DNA of 64,000 bases from Flavobacteriaceae bacterium (GTDB taxonomy: Bacteria; Bacteroidota; Bacteroidia; Flavobacteriales; Flavobacteriaceae), in assembly GCA_017852395.1 (NCBI GenBank), contig JAFMLE010000001.1, positions 84,475 to 148,474 on the forward strand, in the 5' to 3' direction. The translations under genes and the position numbers were made by a program. The notes under the pieces were generated by a model. That model was given only the letters and a program-made list of their open reading frames with translations, ran no database searches and was not told the DNA's origin. Position 1 is the first letter of the stretch. Each line of letters opens with the position of its first letter. Positions 18,189 to 27,331 of this stretch are shown piece by piece.

Positions 18189-19781
18189 ATGCGATTGAAA
18201 AACAATATTTTTTTATTACTCATCGTCTTGCTATCAATTAGTTTGGGATTATTGATCGGTTCGCAGGCAGAACAATTGCAACTTCCTGGATTGACTCCCA
18301 AAAATAAGTTATCCAAAATCCACAGGTTGATGGGGTATCTCTCCGAGAGTTATGTGGATAAAATCAATACTGACAGTATCGTCGATGTGGTAATTGAGGA
18401 CATTCTCAATCAACTAGACCCACATTCGGTCTACATTCCACAAGAAGCCAGTCAAGAACTTGCAGAAAGTATGCAAGGCAATTTTGTAGGGATTGGAGTT
18501 AGTTTTTTTATGGTTGGAGACACCGTTTCTGTGGTTCGTGTTCTTGATGGTGGGCCCAGCAAAGCAGTGGGTATTGCACCTGGGGATCGCATCATGTTGG
18601 CCGACGGCGATTCGCTTTTTAATCAGAATCTTAGCAGTACGGATATTGTTTCAAAACTGAAAGGACGCCCCGACACCCCGCTAGAACTCGCCATCTATCG
18701 CAAACAAAACGATAGTGTATTTTGGGTCAATCTCAAAAGAGGAGCGGTGCCACTCAAAAGTATTGAAGCGTCCTACATGGTAAACAAAGATGTAGGCTAC
18801 ATAAAAATCAATCGGTTTTCGCAAACCACCTTTGTAGAATTTGAAAAAGCATTGCAGGTACTTAAGCTTCAAGGGCTTCAAACCCTAGTAATTGATTTAC
18901 GCGACAATCCGGGGGGCTATATGATTCCTGCCAACCAAATTGCAGACGAATTTTTAAAAGAAAACACCCCCATTGTAATTACCGAAAGTAATAACGGCAA
19001 GCGTCAAGAAACCCTAGCAACCCAAAAGGGCCGTTTTGAAACCGGTGGGTTATACCTACTGGTCAATGAACAATCGGCCTCTGCCAGTGAAATTTTGGCA
19101 GGCGCCATACAAGACAACGATCGCGGATGGGTTGTAGGTCGAAGAACATTTGGAAAAGGCTTGGTGCAACAGCAAATGCCTCTAGGAGATGGTGATGCTG
19201 TGCGTCTGACTATTGCCAGATACTACACCCCGACAGGGAGGTCCATTCAACGTCCCTATAACGAGGACCACGAAGCGTACTATGCTGAGGTCAGAGACCG
19301 TTTTGATACTGGAGAATTGAGCGATGCCACGAAAGTGCCCCACAACGATTCACTTGCTTTTACGACCCCTAACGGCAGAACAGTCTATGGTGGCGGTGGA
19401 ATTGTCCCCGACCTATATGTGCCAAACAATAACACGCAAGAAGAAGAATGGAACAGCTTTGTTTTGCGCTCCAATGTCATCAACCACTTTGTATTTACCA
19501 CGCTCGATGCCCATCGCAACAGCTATACCTTTGGCCGCGTAGATCAATTTTTAGAACAACCATTGATCCAGCCCCAACAATGGCTTTCAAAATTTGAGGA
19601 ATATTGTAAGCAAAATGGAATTCCTTTTGGATTTAAGGACCAGGAAAAAATTCTCACAGCCATCAAAGCCTATATTGGACTTCAGATCTTTGGCGAAGGG
19701 GTGTTCAATCAAGTGCTCAATACCGATGATCCTTTTCTTAAAAAAGTGTTGAATCATCTGCGTGAAAACACCGAAAGTTGA
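18189..19781 (+). CDS. S41-family C-terminal processing peptidase
   Basis: A 530-residue CtpA/Tsp-like serine protease of the periplasm. An N-terminal hydrophobic segment (about 6-22) is a signal or anchor. A PDZ domain follows (about 88-175, GNFVGIGVSFFMVGD to LKGRPDTPLEL), then the S41 domain with NEQSASASEILAG, whose catalytic serine is near residue 298, and RTFGKGLVQQQ with the lysine near 322. Both members of the Ser-Lys dyad are present. The C-terminal 120 residues are a family extension found in Bacteroidota. Its stop codon abuts the end of the small convergent membrane gene. Confidence 0.94.
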   Translation: MRLKNNIFLLLIVLLSISLGLLIGSQAEQLQLPGLTPKNKLSKIHRLMGYLSESYVDKINTDSIVDVVIEDILNQLDPHSVYIPQEASQELAESMQGNFVGIGVSFFMVGDTVSVVRVLDGGPSKAVGIAPGDRIMLADGDSLFNQNLSSTDIVSKLKGRPDTPLELAIYRKQNDSVFWVNLKRGAVPLKSIEASYMVNKDVGYIKINRFSQTTFVEFEKALQVLKLQGLQTLVIDLRDNPGGYMIPANQIADEFLKENTPIVITESNNGKRQETLATQKGRFETGGLYLLVNEQSASASEILAGAIQDNDRGWVVGRRTFGKGLVQQQMPLGDGDAVRLTIARYYTPTGRSIQRPYNEDHEAYYAEVRDRFDTGELSDATKVPHNDSLAFTTPNGRTVYGGGGIVPDLYVPNNNTQEEEWNSFVLRSNVINHFVFTTLDAHRNSYTFGRVDQFLEQPLIQPQQWLSKFEEYCKQNGIPFGFKDQEKILTAIKAYIGLQIFGEGVFNQVLNTDDPFLKKVLNHLRENTES

Positions 19782-19982
19782 TCACCGACCCGACTGTTTT
19801 TCGGCAATTTTTTTGGAAAGAAACAAAAGCAGCAACAACAAAAAAGCACAAGCCGCAGCCATAATCCCAATTACGGCTACCGAACTTTTTCCTTCTAGCG
19901 GGGAGGCCCAATCTACTTGTGTCAAATTAAAAATCAACATGCCTACAGCAACGACCATCAAAGCAATTAATGTTTTTTTCAT
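19782..19982 (-). CDS. Small two-helix membrane protein
   Basis: A 66-residue protein with two strong hydrophobic helices (about 4-20 and 37-56) joined by a short polar loop and ending in a lysine-rich tail (SKKIAEKQSGR). I do not recognise a family. It is on the same strand as marC and 12 bp downstream of it, so it is likely co-transcribed and may be real; its stop codon abuts the S41 gene stop. Length, hydrophobic pattern and lack of competition from another frame support it. Confidence 0.65.
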   Translation of the reverse strand: MKKTLIALMVVAVGMLIFNLTQVDWASPLEGKSSVAVIGIMAAACAFLLLLLLFLSKKIAEKQSGR

Positions 19983-19994
19983 AAGAAATGGCGG

Positions 19995-20564
19995 TTATAT
20001 AAGTTGACCGATATTGGTCGTAAAAAGTTTTACAGCGATCGCCAATAAGACAATTCCAAAAACCTTTCTGATGATGTTGATCCCAGATTTTCCAAGTACT
20101 TTTTGAATGCCCTTGGACGATTTTAAAATAGCATACACGATAACAACATTGATCACAATGGCGACAATGATATTGACAACATCATACTCGGCACGCAACG
20201 ACAACAATGAAGTCATCGTACCTGCACCTGCGATCATCGGAAAAGCCAATGGTACTATCGAGGCGGTCTCTGGCACATCGTCTCGATATAGCGAGACACC
20301 CAAGATCATTTCTAAAGCCATAAATAATAAAACAAAAGACCCTGCTACAGCAAAAGAATTGATGTCAATACCAATCAGGTTGAGAATTTCTTCTCCAATA
20401 AATAGAAAAGCGATCATGATACAAGCAGAAACAATTGAGGCTTTGCCAGACTGGATATGTCCAACTTTTTCACGAAGGGTAATGACCAATGGGATATTGC
20501 CAATGATATCAATGACAGCAAAAAGCACCATCCCAGCGCTTAAAATTTCTCGTGGATCAAACAT
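19995..20564 (-). CDS. MarC-family integral membrane protein
   Basis: A 189-residue protein with six hydrophobic helices. The pattern fits MarC/UPF0056: an N-terminal FAVIDIIGNIPLVITL, a central SFVLLFMALEMILG and PLAFPMIAGAGTMTSLLSL, and a C-terminal GINIIRKVFGIVLLAIAVKLF. Despite the name, MarC has no proven role in antibiotic resistance, and its function is unknown. Divergent from the DUF3109 gene. Confidence 0.92.
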   Translation of the reverse strand: MFDPREILSAGMVLFAVIDIIGNIPLVITLREKVGHIQSGKASIVSACIMIAFLFIGEEILNLIGIDINSFAVAGSFVLLFMALEMILGVSLYRDDVPETASIVPLAFPMIAGAGTMTSLLSLRAEYDVVNIIVAIVINVVIVYAILKSSKGIQKVLGKSGINIIRKVFGIVLLAIAVKLFTTNIGQLI

Positions 20565-20578
20565 GATAATTTTTTTTT

Positions 20579-20586
20579 CAAAGGTA
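20579..20586 (-). promoter_or_regulatory. Candidate -7 box of marC
   Basis: TACCTTTG on the minus strand, a full TAnnTTTG match, ends 14 nt before the ATG. The leader is a run of As, as in the bacilliredoxin gene. Confidence 0.5.
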
Positions 20587-20645
20587 ATTACTTATGGGAA
20601 AGTGCGGTCTTTATTGTTTACTTTTAACCTAAAGTTTTTAATTCA

Positions 20646-21215
20646 ATGTTTCAGATAAAGGACACCTTAGTTTCTGAGGCGCTTCTCGAAGAAGCCTTTC
20701 ATTGTGATTTGCAAAAATGCAAAGGCGCCTGTTGCGTAGAAGGAGAGGCAGGAGCTCCGTTAGAAAAGGAAGAAGCCGAGCTGTTAGAAAAACACCTGGA
20801 CGAAATTTTGCCTTTTTTGGAAGAAAAAGGCAAAGCCGCCATTGCACAACAAGGCACGGCAATCCAAACCCCTTTAGACGAACTAGAAACACCATTGGTC
20901 GATGGCAAAGAATGTGTCTACACGACCTTTGATGCCTCAGGTCAGGCCCATTGTGGTATTGAACAGGCCCATCGTGCAGGAGCAACAACCGTTCAAAAAC
21001 CCATCTCTTGTCATCTCTATCCAGTACGTGTCCAAAAGTATTCTGAATTTACAGCAGTCAACTACCATCAATGGGCGATTTGTAGTCCTGCTTGTGCTTT
21101 GGGAAAGGCCCTTAAAACACCCGTTTATCAATTTTCTAAAAATGCATTAATTCGAAAATTCGGAGAGGTGTGGTTTGAAGAATTGGACCTTATTGCTAAA
21201 AATTATAGGAAGTAG
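20646..21215 (+). CDS. DUF3109-family cysteine-rich protein
   Basis: A 189-residue soluble protein with nine cysteines, several in the arrangement CDLQKCKGACC near the N-terminus, then single cysteines, ISCHLYPVRV and CSPACALG. The pattern resembles the YkgJ group of predicted zinc- or iron-binding proteins and matches DUF3109, common in Bacteroidota. The metal is unknown; cluster binding is inference from cysteine spacing. No operon partner. Confidence 0.85.
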   Translation: MFQIKDTLVSEALLEEAFHCDLQKCKGACCVEGEAGAPLEKEEAELLEKHLDEILPFLEEKGKAAIAQQGTAIQTPLDELETPLVDGKECVYTTFDASGQAHCGIEQAHRAGATTVQKPISCHLYPVRVQKYSEFTAVNYHQWAICSPACALGKALKTPVYQFSKNALIRKFGEVWFEELDLIAKNYRK

Positions 21216-21243
21216 CGTTTTCAGTATTTATAGGGCTTAACAA

Positions 21244-21265
21244 AGATTTTTAAGCCTAAAAATCT
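21244..21265 (+). other. AT-rich hairpin downstream of the DUF3109 gene
   Basis: AGATTTTTA-AGCC-TAAAAATCT forms a 9-bp stem with a 4-base loop, 29 nt after the stop codon. No T-run follows, so it is a poor intrinsic terminator. It lies in the 220-bp region upstream of nrdB. Confidence 0.35.
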
Positions 21266-21345
21266 GATTTACAACTCTTTGCAATTTCATTAAAAATGAG
21301 GCCTCGGTTGATTTTTAGGGTTTTTTGTTAAAAAGTATCCTCGTT

Positions 21346-21354
21346 TGTGGATAA
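21346..21354 (-). promoter_or_regulatory. DnaA-box-like 9-mer upstream of nrdB
   Basis: The minus strand reads TTATCCACA, identical to the consensus DnaA box, 82 nt before the nrdB start. In E. coli DnaA binds the nrdAB promoter. The same 9-mer also occurs inside the S41 gene at 18353-18361, so chance is a real alternative. Confidence 0.3.
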
Positions 21355-21362
21355 GTATCACT

Positions 21363-21385
21363 TTCAATTTTGAGTTCAATTTTGA
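21363..21385 (+). repeat. Tandem 11-bp repeat in the nrdB upstream region
   Basis: TTCAATTTTGA occurs twice, separated by a single G, so the units start 12 bp apart. The second unit followed by A is a dyad, TTCAA-N2-TTGAA. Placed 50-73 nt before the nrdB ATG and next to an imperfect -7 box (AATCTTTG, 21385-21392), it looks like a regulator site. It is not an NrdR box. Confidence 0.5.
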
Positions 21386-21435
21386 ATCTTTGTTAATCAA
21401 ATCAGATAATACTAATTCTTAACGAAAATTAAAAA

Positions 21436-22413
21436 ATGGCAGCTGTAGAACCGATCCTCCAAGAAAATGAAGACAGATTCGTAATTTTCCCAATACAACA
21501 CCACGATATTTGGGAATGGTACAAGAAAATGGAGGCGTGTTTTTGGACCGCAGAAGAGATCGATTTGCACCAAGATCTTGACGATTGGAACAACAAACTC
21601 AACGACGACGAGCGCTATTTTATCAAGCACATACTCGCATTTTTCGCTGCCTCTGATGGGATCGTCAACGAAAATTTAGCCGAAAACTTTGTCAACGAAG
21701 TACAGTACTCCGAAGCCAAGTTTTTCTATGGTTTCCAAATCATGATGGAAAACATCCACTCAGAGACCTACTCCTTGCTGATTGACACCTATGTCAAAAA
21801 CGACGCCGAAAAAACCAAACTTTTTAAGGCCATCGAAATATTTCCAGCGATCAAGAAAAAAGCACAGTGGGCATTGCGTTGGATCGATTCCGATTCGTTT
21901 GCAGAACGACTCATTGCCTTTGCAGCAGTCGAAGGCATTTTCTTTTCGGGTGCCTTTTGTTCCATCTTCTGGCTTAAAAAACGCGGATTGATGCCCGGAC
22001 TGACTTTCTCTAACGAGTTGATTTCCAGAGACGAAGGCATGCATTGTGACTTTGCCGTACATCTACACAACCAACACTTGGTCAATAAAGTACCCAAAGA
22101 ACGTATTTTAGAAATTATTTTGGATGCCCTAAAAATTGAGCGTGAATTTATCACCGAGTCCCTACCCGTGAGTCTCATCGGTATGAATGCTAAATTGATG
22201 ACGCAATACCTCGAATTTGTAACCGATCGCCTCTTGGTAGAACTCGGTATCGAGAAACAGTTTAACGTGACCAATCCATTTGATTTTATGGACATGATTT
22301 CACTACAAGGAAAAACGAATTTCTTCGAAAAACGAGTTTCTGAGTACCAGAAAGCAGGGGTCATGAACAAACAAGAACCCGAAACCAAAATCAGCTTTGA
22401 CGCCGATTTCTAG
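21436..22413 (+). CDS. nrdB: Class Ia ribonucleotide reductase, small (R2) subunit
   Basis: R2 generates the tyrosyl radical with its di-iron centre and passes it to NrdA for reduction of ribonucleotides. The 325-residue protein has ligand motifs [17 protein letters not shown] and [11 protein letters not shown]. The radical tyrosine is probably Tyr98 in KFFYGFQ. The sequence is closer to eukaryotic R2 than to E. coli Nrd[16 protein letters not shown] and [18 protein letters not shown] nearly match the mouse protein, and the tail ISFDADF resembles mouse FTLDADF, the peptide that binds R1. nrdA follows after 72 bp. Confidence 0.97.
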   Translation: MAAVEPILQENEDRFVIFPIQHHDIWEWYKKMEACFWTAEEIDLHQDLDDWNNKLNDDERYFIKHILAFFAASDGIVNENLAENFVNEVQYSEAKFFYGFQIMMENIHSETYSLLIDTYVKNDAEKTKLFKAIEIFPAIKKKAQWALRWIDSDSFAERLIAFAAVEGIFFSGAFCSIFWLKKRGLMPGLTFSNELISRDEGMHCDFAVHLHNQHLVNKVPKERILEIILDALKIEREFITESLPVSLIGMNAKLMTQYLEFVTDRLLVELGIEKQFNVTNPFDFMDMISLQGKTNFFEKRVSEYQKAGVMNKQEPETKISFDADF

Positions 22414-22485
22414 TAGATTGCCCTAGATCTTCATAAACCAAATTTCGAAGCCTCGGCTTCACCGAACCGATTAATAGTTAAGCGT

Positions 22486-24915
22486 ATGTACGTAGTCAAA
22501 AGAGATGGCCACAAGGAGCCTGTGATGTTTGATAAGATCACAGCCCGAATCAGAAAATTATGTTATGGATTAAACCCCCTAGTCGACCCTACAAGGGTTG
22601 CCATGCGAGTAATTGAAGGGTTGTATGACGGTGTAACAACTTCAGAACTCGACAATCTTGCGGCCGAAATTGCCGCAACCATGACGACTACACACCCTGA
22701 TTATGCACAATTGGCCGCTCGAATATCGGTATCCAACCTACACAAAAACACCAAAAAGTCTTTTTCAGAGACCATGAAAGATCTGTACGAATATGTCAAT
22801 CCTCGTACCGGCAAAAAAGCACCGCTACTTTCTGATGAGGTGTATAAAATCATTTCAAAAAATGCTGAAAAACTCGATTCGAGCATCATCTACAATCGGG
22901 ATTTTGGGTATGATTACTTTGGCTTCAAAACTTTAGAAAGATCCTATTTACTTAAGCTAAATGGCAAAATTGTAGAACGCCCACAACACATGCTCATGCG
23001 TGTCTCGATTGGGATTCACCTCGATGATCTCGAAGCCGCCTTAGAAACCTACGAATTGATGTCTAAGCGCTTTTTTACCCACGCCACCCCAACGTTGTTT
23101 AACTCCGGTACTCCCAAGCCACAAATGTCTTCCTGTTTCTTATTGACCATGAAAGACGACAGCATCGACGGCATCTATGACACCCTCAAACAAACCGCAA
23201 AAATATCCCAATCGGCAGGGGGCATTGGGCTTTCTATTCACAACATCCGTGCGACAGGATCCTACATAGCAGGCACCAACGGTACCTCTAACGGAATCGT
23301 ACCTATGCTTCGTGTTTTCAACGATACAGCACGATACGTCGATCAAGGTGGTGGTAAACGAAAAGGCTCCTTTGCGATCTATGTAGAACCCTGGCATGCC
23401 GACATTTTTGATTTTCTCGAATTAAAGAAGAATCATGGAAAAGAAGAGATGCGTGCACGTGATCTTTTCTATGCCATGTGGATTCCCGATCTGTTTATGA
23501 AACGGGTCGAAGAAAATGGCGACTGGACGCTTATGTGTCCCAACGAATGCCCCGGACTGTTTGATTCTCATGGAGAAGAATTTGAGAAAAAATACCTTGG
23601 ATACGAAAAAGCCAAAAAAGGGCGAAAAACGATCAAAGCCCGTGAACTTTGGGAAAAAATATTAGAATCTCAGATTGAAACGGGAACCCCATACATGCTC
23701 TACAAAGACGCAGCAAACCGCAAGTCCAATCAAAAAAATTTGGGAACCATACGATCCTCAAACTTATGCACCGAAATTTTAGAATACACTTCAGAAGATG
23801 AAGTAGCGGTATGTAACTTGGCGTCAATTGCACTTCCTATGTTTGTTGTTGATGGTGAGTTTGATCACAAAAAACTTTTTAAAGTCACCAAACAAGTAAC
23901 CAAAAACCTCAACCGAGTCATTGATCGAAACTATTATCCGGTCAAAGAAGCAGAAAACTCCAACTTTAGACACCGTCCAGTAGGTCTTGGTGTTCAAGGA
24001 CTTGCCGATACGTTTATAAAACTTCGTATGCCCTTCACCAGCGAGGATGCCAAAAAACTCAACCAAGAGATTTTTGAAACCATATACTTTGCAGCGGTGA
24101 CCGCCTCTGAAGAAGAAGCCAAAAAAGACGGGCCCTATCAATCTTTTGAGGGATCACCCATGTCCCAAGGCGAATTCCAATTTAATATGTGGGGAATCAA
24201 AGACGAAGAACTCAGCGGTCGCTGGGATTGGGGAGCCCTCCGTAAAAAAGTCATGAAAAACGGTGTTCGTAACTCCCTATTGGTTGCTCCGATGCCAACG
24301 GCATCCACCTCGCAGATTTTAGGAAACAACGAATGCTTCGAACCCTATACTTCAAACATCTATACCCGTCGAGTATTGTCGGGCGAATTTATCGTGGTTA
24401 ACAAACACCTGCTCGAGGATTTGGTCGAACTCGGCCTTTGGAATGAGGACATGAAACAAGAATTGATGCGTGCCAATGGATCTATTCAGCACATTGACAT
24501 AATTCCTGAAGACATCAAAGAACTCTACCGTACCGTATGGGAAATGAGCATGAAAGACATTATTGATATGTCGCGTCATCGTGGTTACTTCATCGATCAA
24601 TCACAATCACTCAATCTCTTTATGGAAGGCGCAACGATGTCAAAACTTACTTCGATGCACTTCTATGCCTGGAAATCGGGACTCAAAACAGGAATGTATT
24701 ATCTGAGAACCAAATCGGCAGTTGATGCGATCAAATTTACCGTAGACAACACCGCCAAAAAAGTAGCTACGGTGGCTACGGCAGAAGCGACCAAGGCTGT
24801 GGCAGCGCCCGGACAGCAAATTGAGGTAGCACCACTAAGTCCCGAAGAGCTTAAAGAGATGATTTCAAAATCACAAGCCAGTCCAGACGATGACTGTCTG
24901 ATGTGTGGTTCTTAG
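22486..24915 (+). CDS. nrdA: Class Ia ribonucleotide reductase, large (R1) subunit
   Basis: R1 binds and reduces ribonucleoside diphosphates. The 809-residue protein has an N-terminal ATP-cone (about residues 1-90) for dATP/ATP activity control, the first active-site cysteine in MSSCFLL (Cys217), the N-x-C-x-E motif NLCTE (Asn426, Cys428, Glu430), and [12 protein letters not shown] near 605. The C-terminal CLMCGS (Cys804, Cys807) is the redox pair that thioredoxin or glutaredoxin re-reduces. A spacer rich in alanine (about 760-785) separates core and tail. It ends at a strong terminator and is presumably expressed with nrdB. Confidence 0.97.
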   Translation: MYVVKRDGHKEPVMFDKITARIRKLCYGLNPLVDPTRVAMRVIEGLYDGVTTSELDNLAAEIAATMTTTHPDYAQLAARISVSNLHKNTKKSFSETMKDLYEYVNPRTGKKAPLLSDEVYKIISKNAEKLDSSIIYNRDFGYDYFGFKTLERSYLLKLNGKIVERPQHMLMRVSIGIHLDDLEAALETYELMSKRFFTHATPTLFNSGTPKPQMSSCFLLTMKDDSIDGIYDTLKQTAKISQSAGGIGLSIHNIRATGSYIAGTNGTSNGIVPMLRVFNDTARYVDQGGGKRKGSFAIYVEPWHADIFDFLELKKNHGKEEMRARDLFYAMWIPDLFMKRVEENGDWTLMCPNECPGLFDSHGEEFEKKYLGYEKAKKGRKTIKARELWEKILESQIETGTPYMLYKDAANRKSNQKNLGTIRSSNLCTEILEYTSEDEVAVCNLASIALPMFVVDGEFDHKKLFKVTKQVTKNLNRVIDRNYYPVKEAENSNFRHRPVGLGVQGLADTFIKLRMPFTSEDAKKLNQEIFETIYFAAVTASEEEAKKDGPYQSFEGSPMSQGEFQFNMWGIKDEELSGRWDWGALRKKVMKNGVRNSLLVAPMPTASTSQILGNNECFEPYTSNIYTRRVLSGEFIVVNKHLLEDLVELGLWNEDMKQELMRANGSIQHIDIIPEDIKELYRTVWEMSMKDIIDMSRHRGYFIDQSQSLNLFMEGATMSKLTSMHFYAWKSGLKTGMYYLRTKSAVDAIKFTVDNTAKKVATVATAEATKAVAAPGQQIEVAPLSPEELKEMISKSQASPDDDCLMCGS

Positions 24916-24937
24916 TAAACAGCAGGATACTATAATG

Positions 24938-24968
24938 AAAAAAAATCTCCCAATAGGGAGATTTTTTT
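24938..24968 (+). terminator. Intrinsic terminator after nrdA, probably bidirectional
   Basis: AAATCTCCC-AATA-GGGAGATTT with flanking A- and T-runs gives a long stem and a T-tract in both directions. It sits between nrdA and the convergent PiT transporter gene, so it can end both transcripts. Confidence 0.9.
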
Positions 24969-25025
24969 GTTTTAAGAGTTCTTAATCAAAGCGTATTCAG
25001 TAGGTCTTTTTTAGACCACTTGCGA

Positions 25026-27266
25026 CTAAAATTTTGCCGAGACATAATATTCTTTACTAAGATTACCCACAGATTTCACAAGATCTTTAGTTTCTAGTAG
25101 TAAGTTAAAATAAAGCGTTGTGTTTCTCGGTGAAGATTCATCCTTTCGTGTTCTTGAGATTTGTTCGTCGATTTTAGAAGAAATCAACTCGAGGCCCTCT
25201 TTACGTTCTTGAATGATTTTTTTCAATTTTTTAAAGTCTTTTTCCGAGAACACCTCTTCTATATTTGCCAGCAATTTGGTGATAAAGGCCTGAATTTCTT
25301 GGAGGTCTTTTACTTGAATATATTTTAGTGGCTTGTGGTTGTTGTCCACATGTTTGTAGCTCTTTCTTGCAATGTATTGTAAAGATTGTGCTACGTCTGT
25401 CAAATAGGCAAGTACGGTGATGTAAAAACTACTACCTCGGTAACTTTTTTCGTCTAGGTTTTTGATGAAATAGAAGAGGTGATTTCTGAGTTCATCAATT
25501 TCTGATTCAAGTTTTGTAATTTTCTTTTTACTTTTTTTAAGTTTTGGAGCGTCTTGTTTGGCAAGGCCATCGATGATATTTTCATAGATTTTAGAAGCTC
25601 TTTTCATTACATCTGCAATATTATCAGAAGATTCATTGATGATTTCCTGTACGGTTTTACTTTCGGATTTTTTCAATCCTACAGGGAGTTGCTTTTCATC
25701 CAACTTCTTTTTGTATGCCAGATAGTTTCGGACTAATAAAGCGGCAGCAACCAATAAAAGAACAGCAACGGCCGCCCCCTTACCGATATACATCAAATAG
25801 GTAATGACCCCGGCAAAAATAAACGCTGAAATTGCGGTAAAAAACCATCCTCCGATGACATTGACCACCCCAGCAACACGATAGACTGCAGATTCTCTAC
25901 CCCATGCTTTGTCAGCAAGTGAGGTACCCATAGCAACCATAAAGGTCACATAGGTGGTAGAGAGCGGCAACTTCATTGAAGTCGCAATCGAAATCAAAAT
26001 CCCAGCAACGGTCAAGTTGATCGAAGCCCGAATCAAGTCAAAGGCAGGAAGATCTTTGGCTTTTGTGGCCGAAATCGAAAGGATTGGTTGCTTAAAGCTT
26101 GATTCAATTTTGTTATGGATGGCAACAGGCAGAAACGCACTCATCAGATCAGAAAGTTTGATACTTCCTTTGACCAACAGTCGTGACAACATATTGGGTT
26201 CAAATTTTTCACTTCCTTCGCCTTGTCTAGAGAGGCCTATTTCGGTTTCAGTAACGTTTTTGGCTTTTTTAGAAAACCACAAAGTCAAAACCATTATTCC
26301 TCCTGCAATGACCAATAACAAGGGTTCTGCAGGCACTTTTTTGGCCAAAACTTCCATAGAAAATTCGGCAGCAGGAATCCCTGATGCAGCCCATGCTTCA
26401 TAAGAATGGTATGCAGCCATAGGAACTCCAATAAAGTTTACTAAGTCGTTTCCTGAAAAGGCCAAGGCCAACCCAAAGGTACCTACAGCGATTACGAGGG
26501 TCAAAACATTTTGCTTTAAAACCTTATCGATAATTAGGGAGATCAACGTCCAAAATGCAAACATTATCAGGATCACAAGTAATCCTTGTTTGTCTAAAAC
26601 GTTCTTGATATCATCATAAAATGGGGTGCCTTTCAACCCCTTAAAGAAGATAAAATATCCAATCCCTGTCAAACAAACTCCAGCGAAGATCGCGCCAAAG
26701 TGTTTGATTTTATTTTCGTATTGAAAAGAAAAAATCAATCGCGAGAGCCACTGAACTAAAGCACCAATGGTGAATGAGATGACTACGGATAATAGAATAC
26801 CAGAAATAATCTGAATGGCTTTTTCTGTATTGATATAAGTTGTTAAGTCCGCAAGGGTTTGCGAGTCATCCATGCCAATTTTGATAAGCGACATCGCAAC
26901 TGCAGCGCCCAATAAATTGAATACTATGGATACGGTTGTTGAGGTGGGCATTCCTAAGGTGTTGAAAAAATCCAACAGCAGAATATCTCCAATCATCACC
27001 GCCATAAAGATGAATATGATCTCATCAAAATAGAAGGCTCCTGGCATGAAAATTCCTTTTCGTGCAACCTCCATCATACCACTCGAAAAAACAGCCCCTA
27101 TAAAAACTCCTAAGCTGGCAATTATCAAAATCTTTTTAAAAGAAATGGCCTTGGAGCCTATTGCAGAGTTTAGGAAGTTAACAGCATCATTACTCACCCC
27201 TACGATAAGGTCAATTACGGCGAGCACGGCTAGTGCGATTACCATTAATAAATATATGTTGTCCAT
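25026..27266 (-). CDS. PiT-family inorganic phosphate transporter with PhoU-like tail
   Basis: A 746-residue transporter that would import phosphate with H+ or Na+. The two PiT signature regions are visible: GVSNDAVNFLNSAIGSKAI near residue 23 and FSGNDLVNFIGVPMAAYHS near 270, and a late GTSLADKAWGRESAVYRV. About twelve membrane helices end near residue 520; the last 200 residues are charged and helical, resembling PhoU-like domains often fused to or encoded beside PiT. It is 65 bp downstream of a phosphate-type porin gene, so the two form an outer-plus-inner membrane phosphate uptake unit. Low affinity is typical of PiT. Confidence 0.93.
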   Translation of the reverse strand: MDNIYLLMVIALAVLAVIDLIVGVSNDAVNFLNSAIGSKAISFKKILIIASLGVFIGAVFSSGMMEVARKGIFMPGAFYFDEIIFIFMAVMIGDILLLDFFNTLGMPTSTTVSIVFNLLGAAVAMSLIKIGMDDSQTLADLTTYINTEKAIQIISGILLSVVISFTIGALVQWLSRLIFSFQYENKIKHFGAIFAGVCLTGIGYFIFFKGLKGTPFYDDIKNVLDKQGLLVILIMFAFWTLISLIIDKVLKQNVLTLVIAVGTFGLALAFSGNDLVNFIGVPMAAYHSYEAWAASGIPAAEFSMEVLAKKVPAEPLLLVIAGGIMVLTLWFSKKAKNVTETEIGLSRQGEGSEKFEPNMLSRLLVKGSIKLSDLMSAFLPVAIHNKIESSFKQPILSISATKAKDLPAFDLIRASINLTVAGILISIATSMKLPLSTTYVTFMVAMGTSLADKAWGRESAVYRVAGVVNVIGGWFFTAISAFIFAGVITYLMYIGKGAAVAVLLLVAAALLVRNYLAYKKKLDEKQLPVGLKKSESKTVQEIINESSDNIADVMKRASKIYENIIDGLAKQDAPKLKKSKKKITKLESEIDELRNHLFYFIKNLDEKSYRGSSFYITVLAYLTDVAQSLQYIARKSYKHVDNNHKPLKYIQVKDLQEIQAFITKLLANIEEVFSEKDFKKLKKIIQERKEGLELISSKIDEQISRTRKDESSPRNTTLYFNLLLETKDLVKSVGNLSKEYYVSAKF

Positions 27267-27331
27267 ACTTTTTGTCTAATTATTGTTTTTTTATCCTTTT
27301 TATTCCCTTTAAGTGTTCAAAAATTATAGCA

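Noticed and set aside
18353-18361. Second TTATCCACA match on the minus strand
   Set aside because: It lies in the S41 protease coding sequence (YVDK), so it is taken as chance; it also lowers the weight of the box near nrdB.
20107-20658. 183-residue plus-strand ORF over marC
   Set aside because: Shadow of marC; the composition is that of an antisense reading of a membrane gene.
21216-21435. Possible origin of replication from a DnaA box and AT-rich DNA
   Set aside because: Only one box, no dnaA, dnaN or gidA genes nearby, and no cluster of boxes.
22447-22460. GAAGCC-TC-GGCTTC palindrome between nrdB and nrdA
   Set aside because: Two-base loop and no T-run; no support as a terminator or operator.
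25954-26403. 149-residue plus-strand ORF over the PiT gene
   Set aside because: Antisense shadow of a well supported transporter gene.
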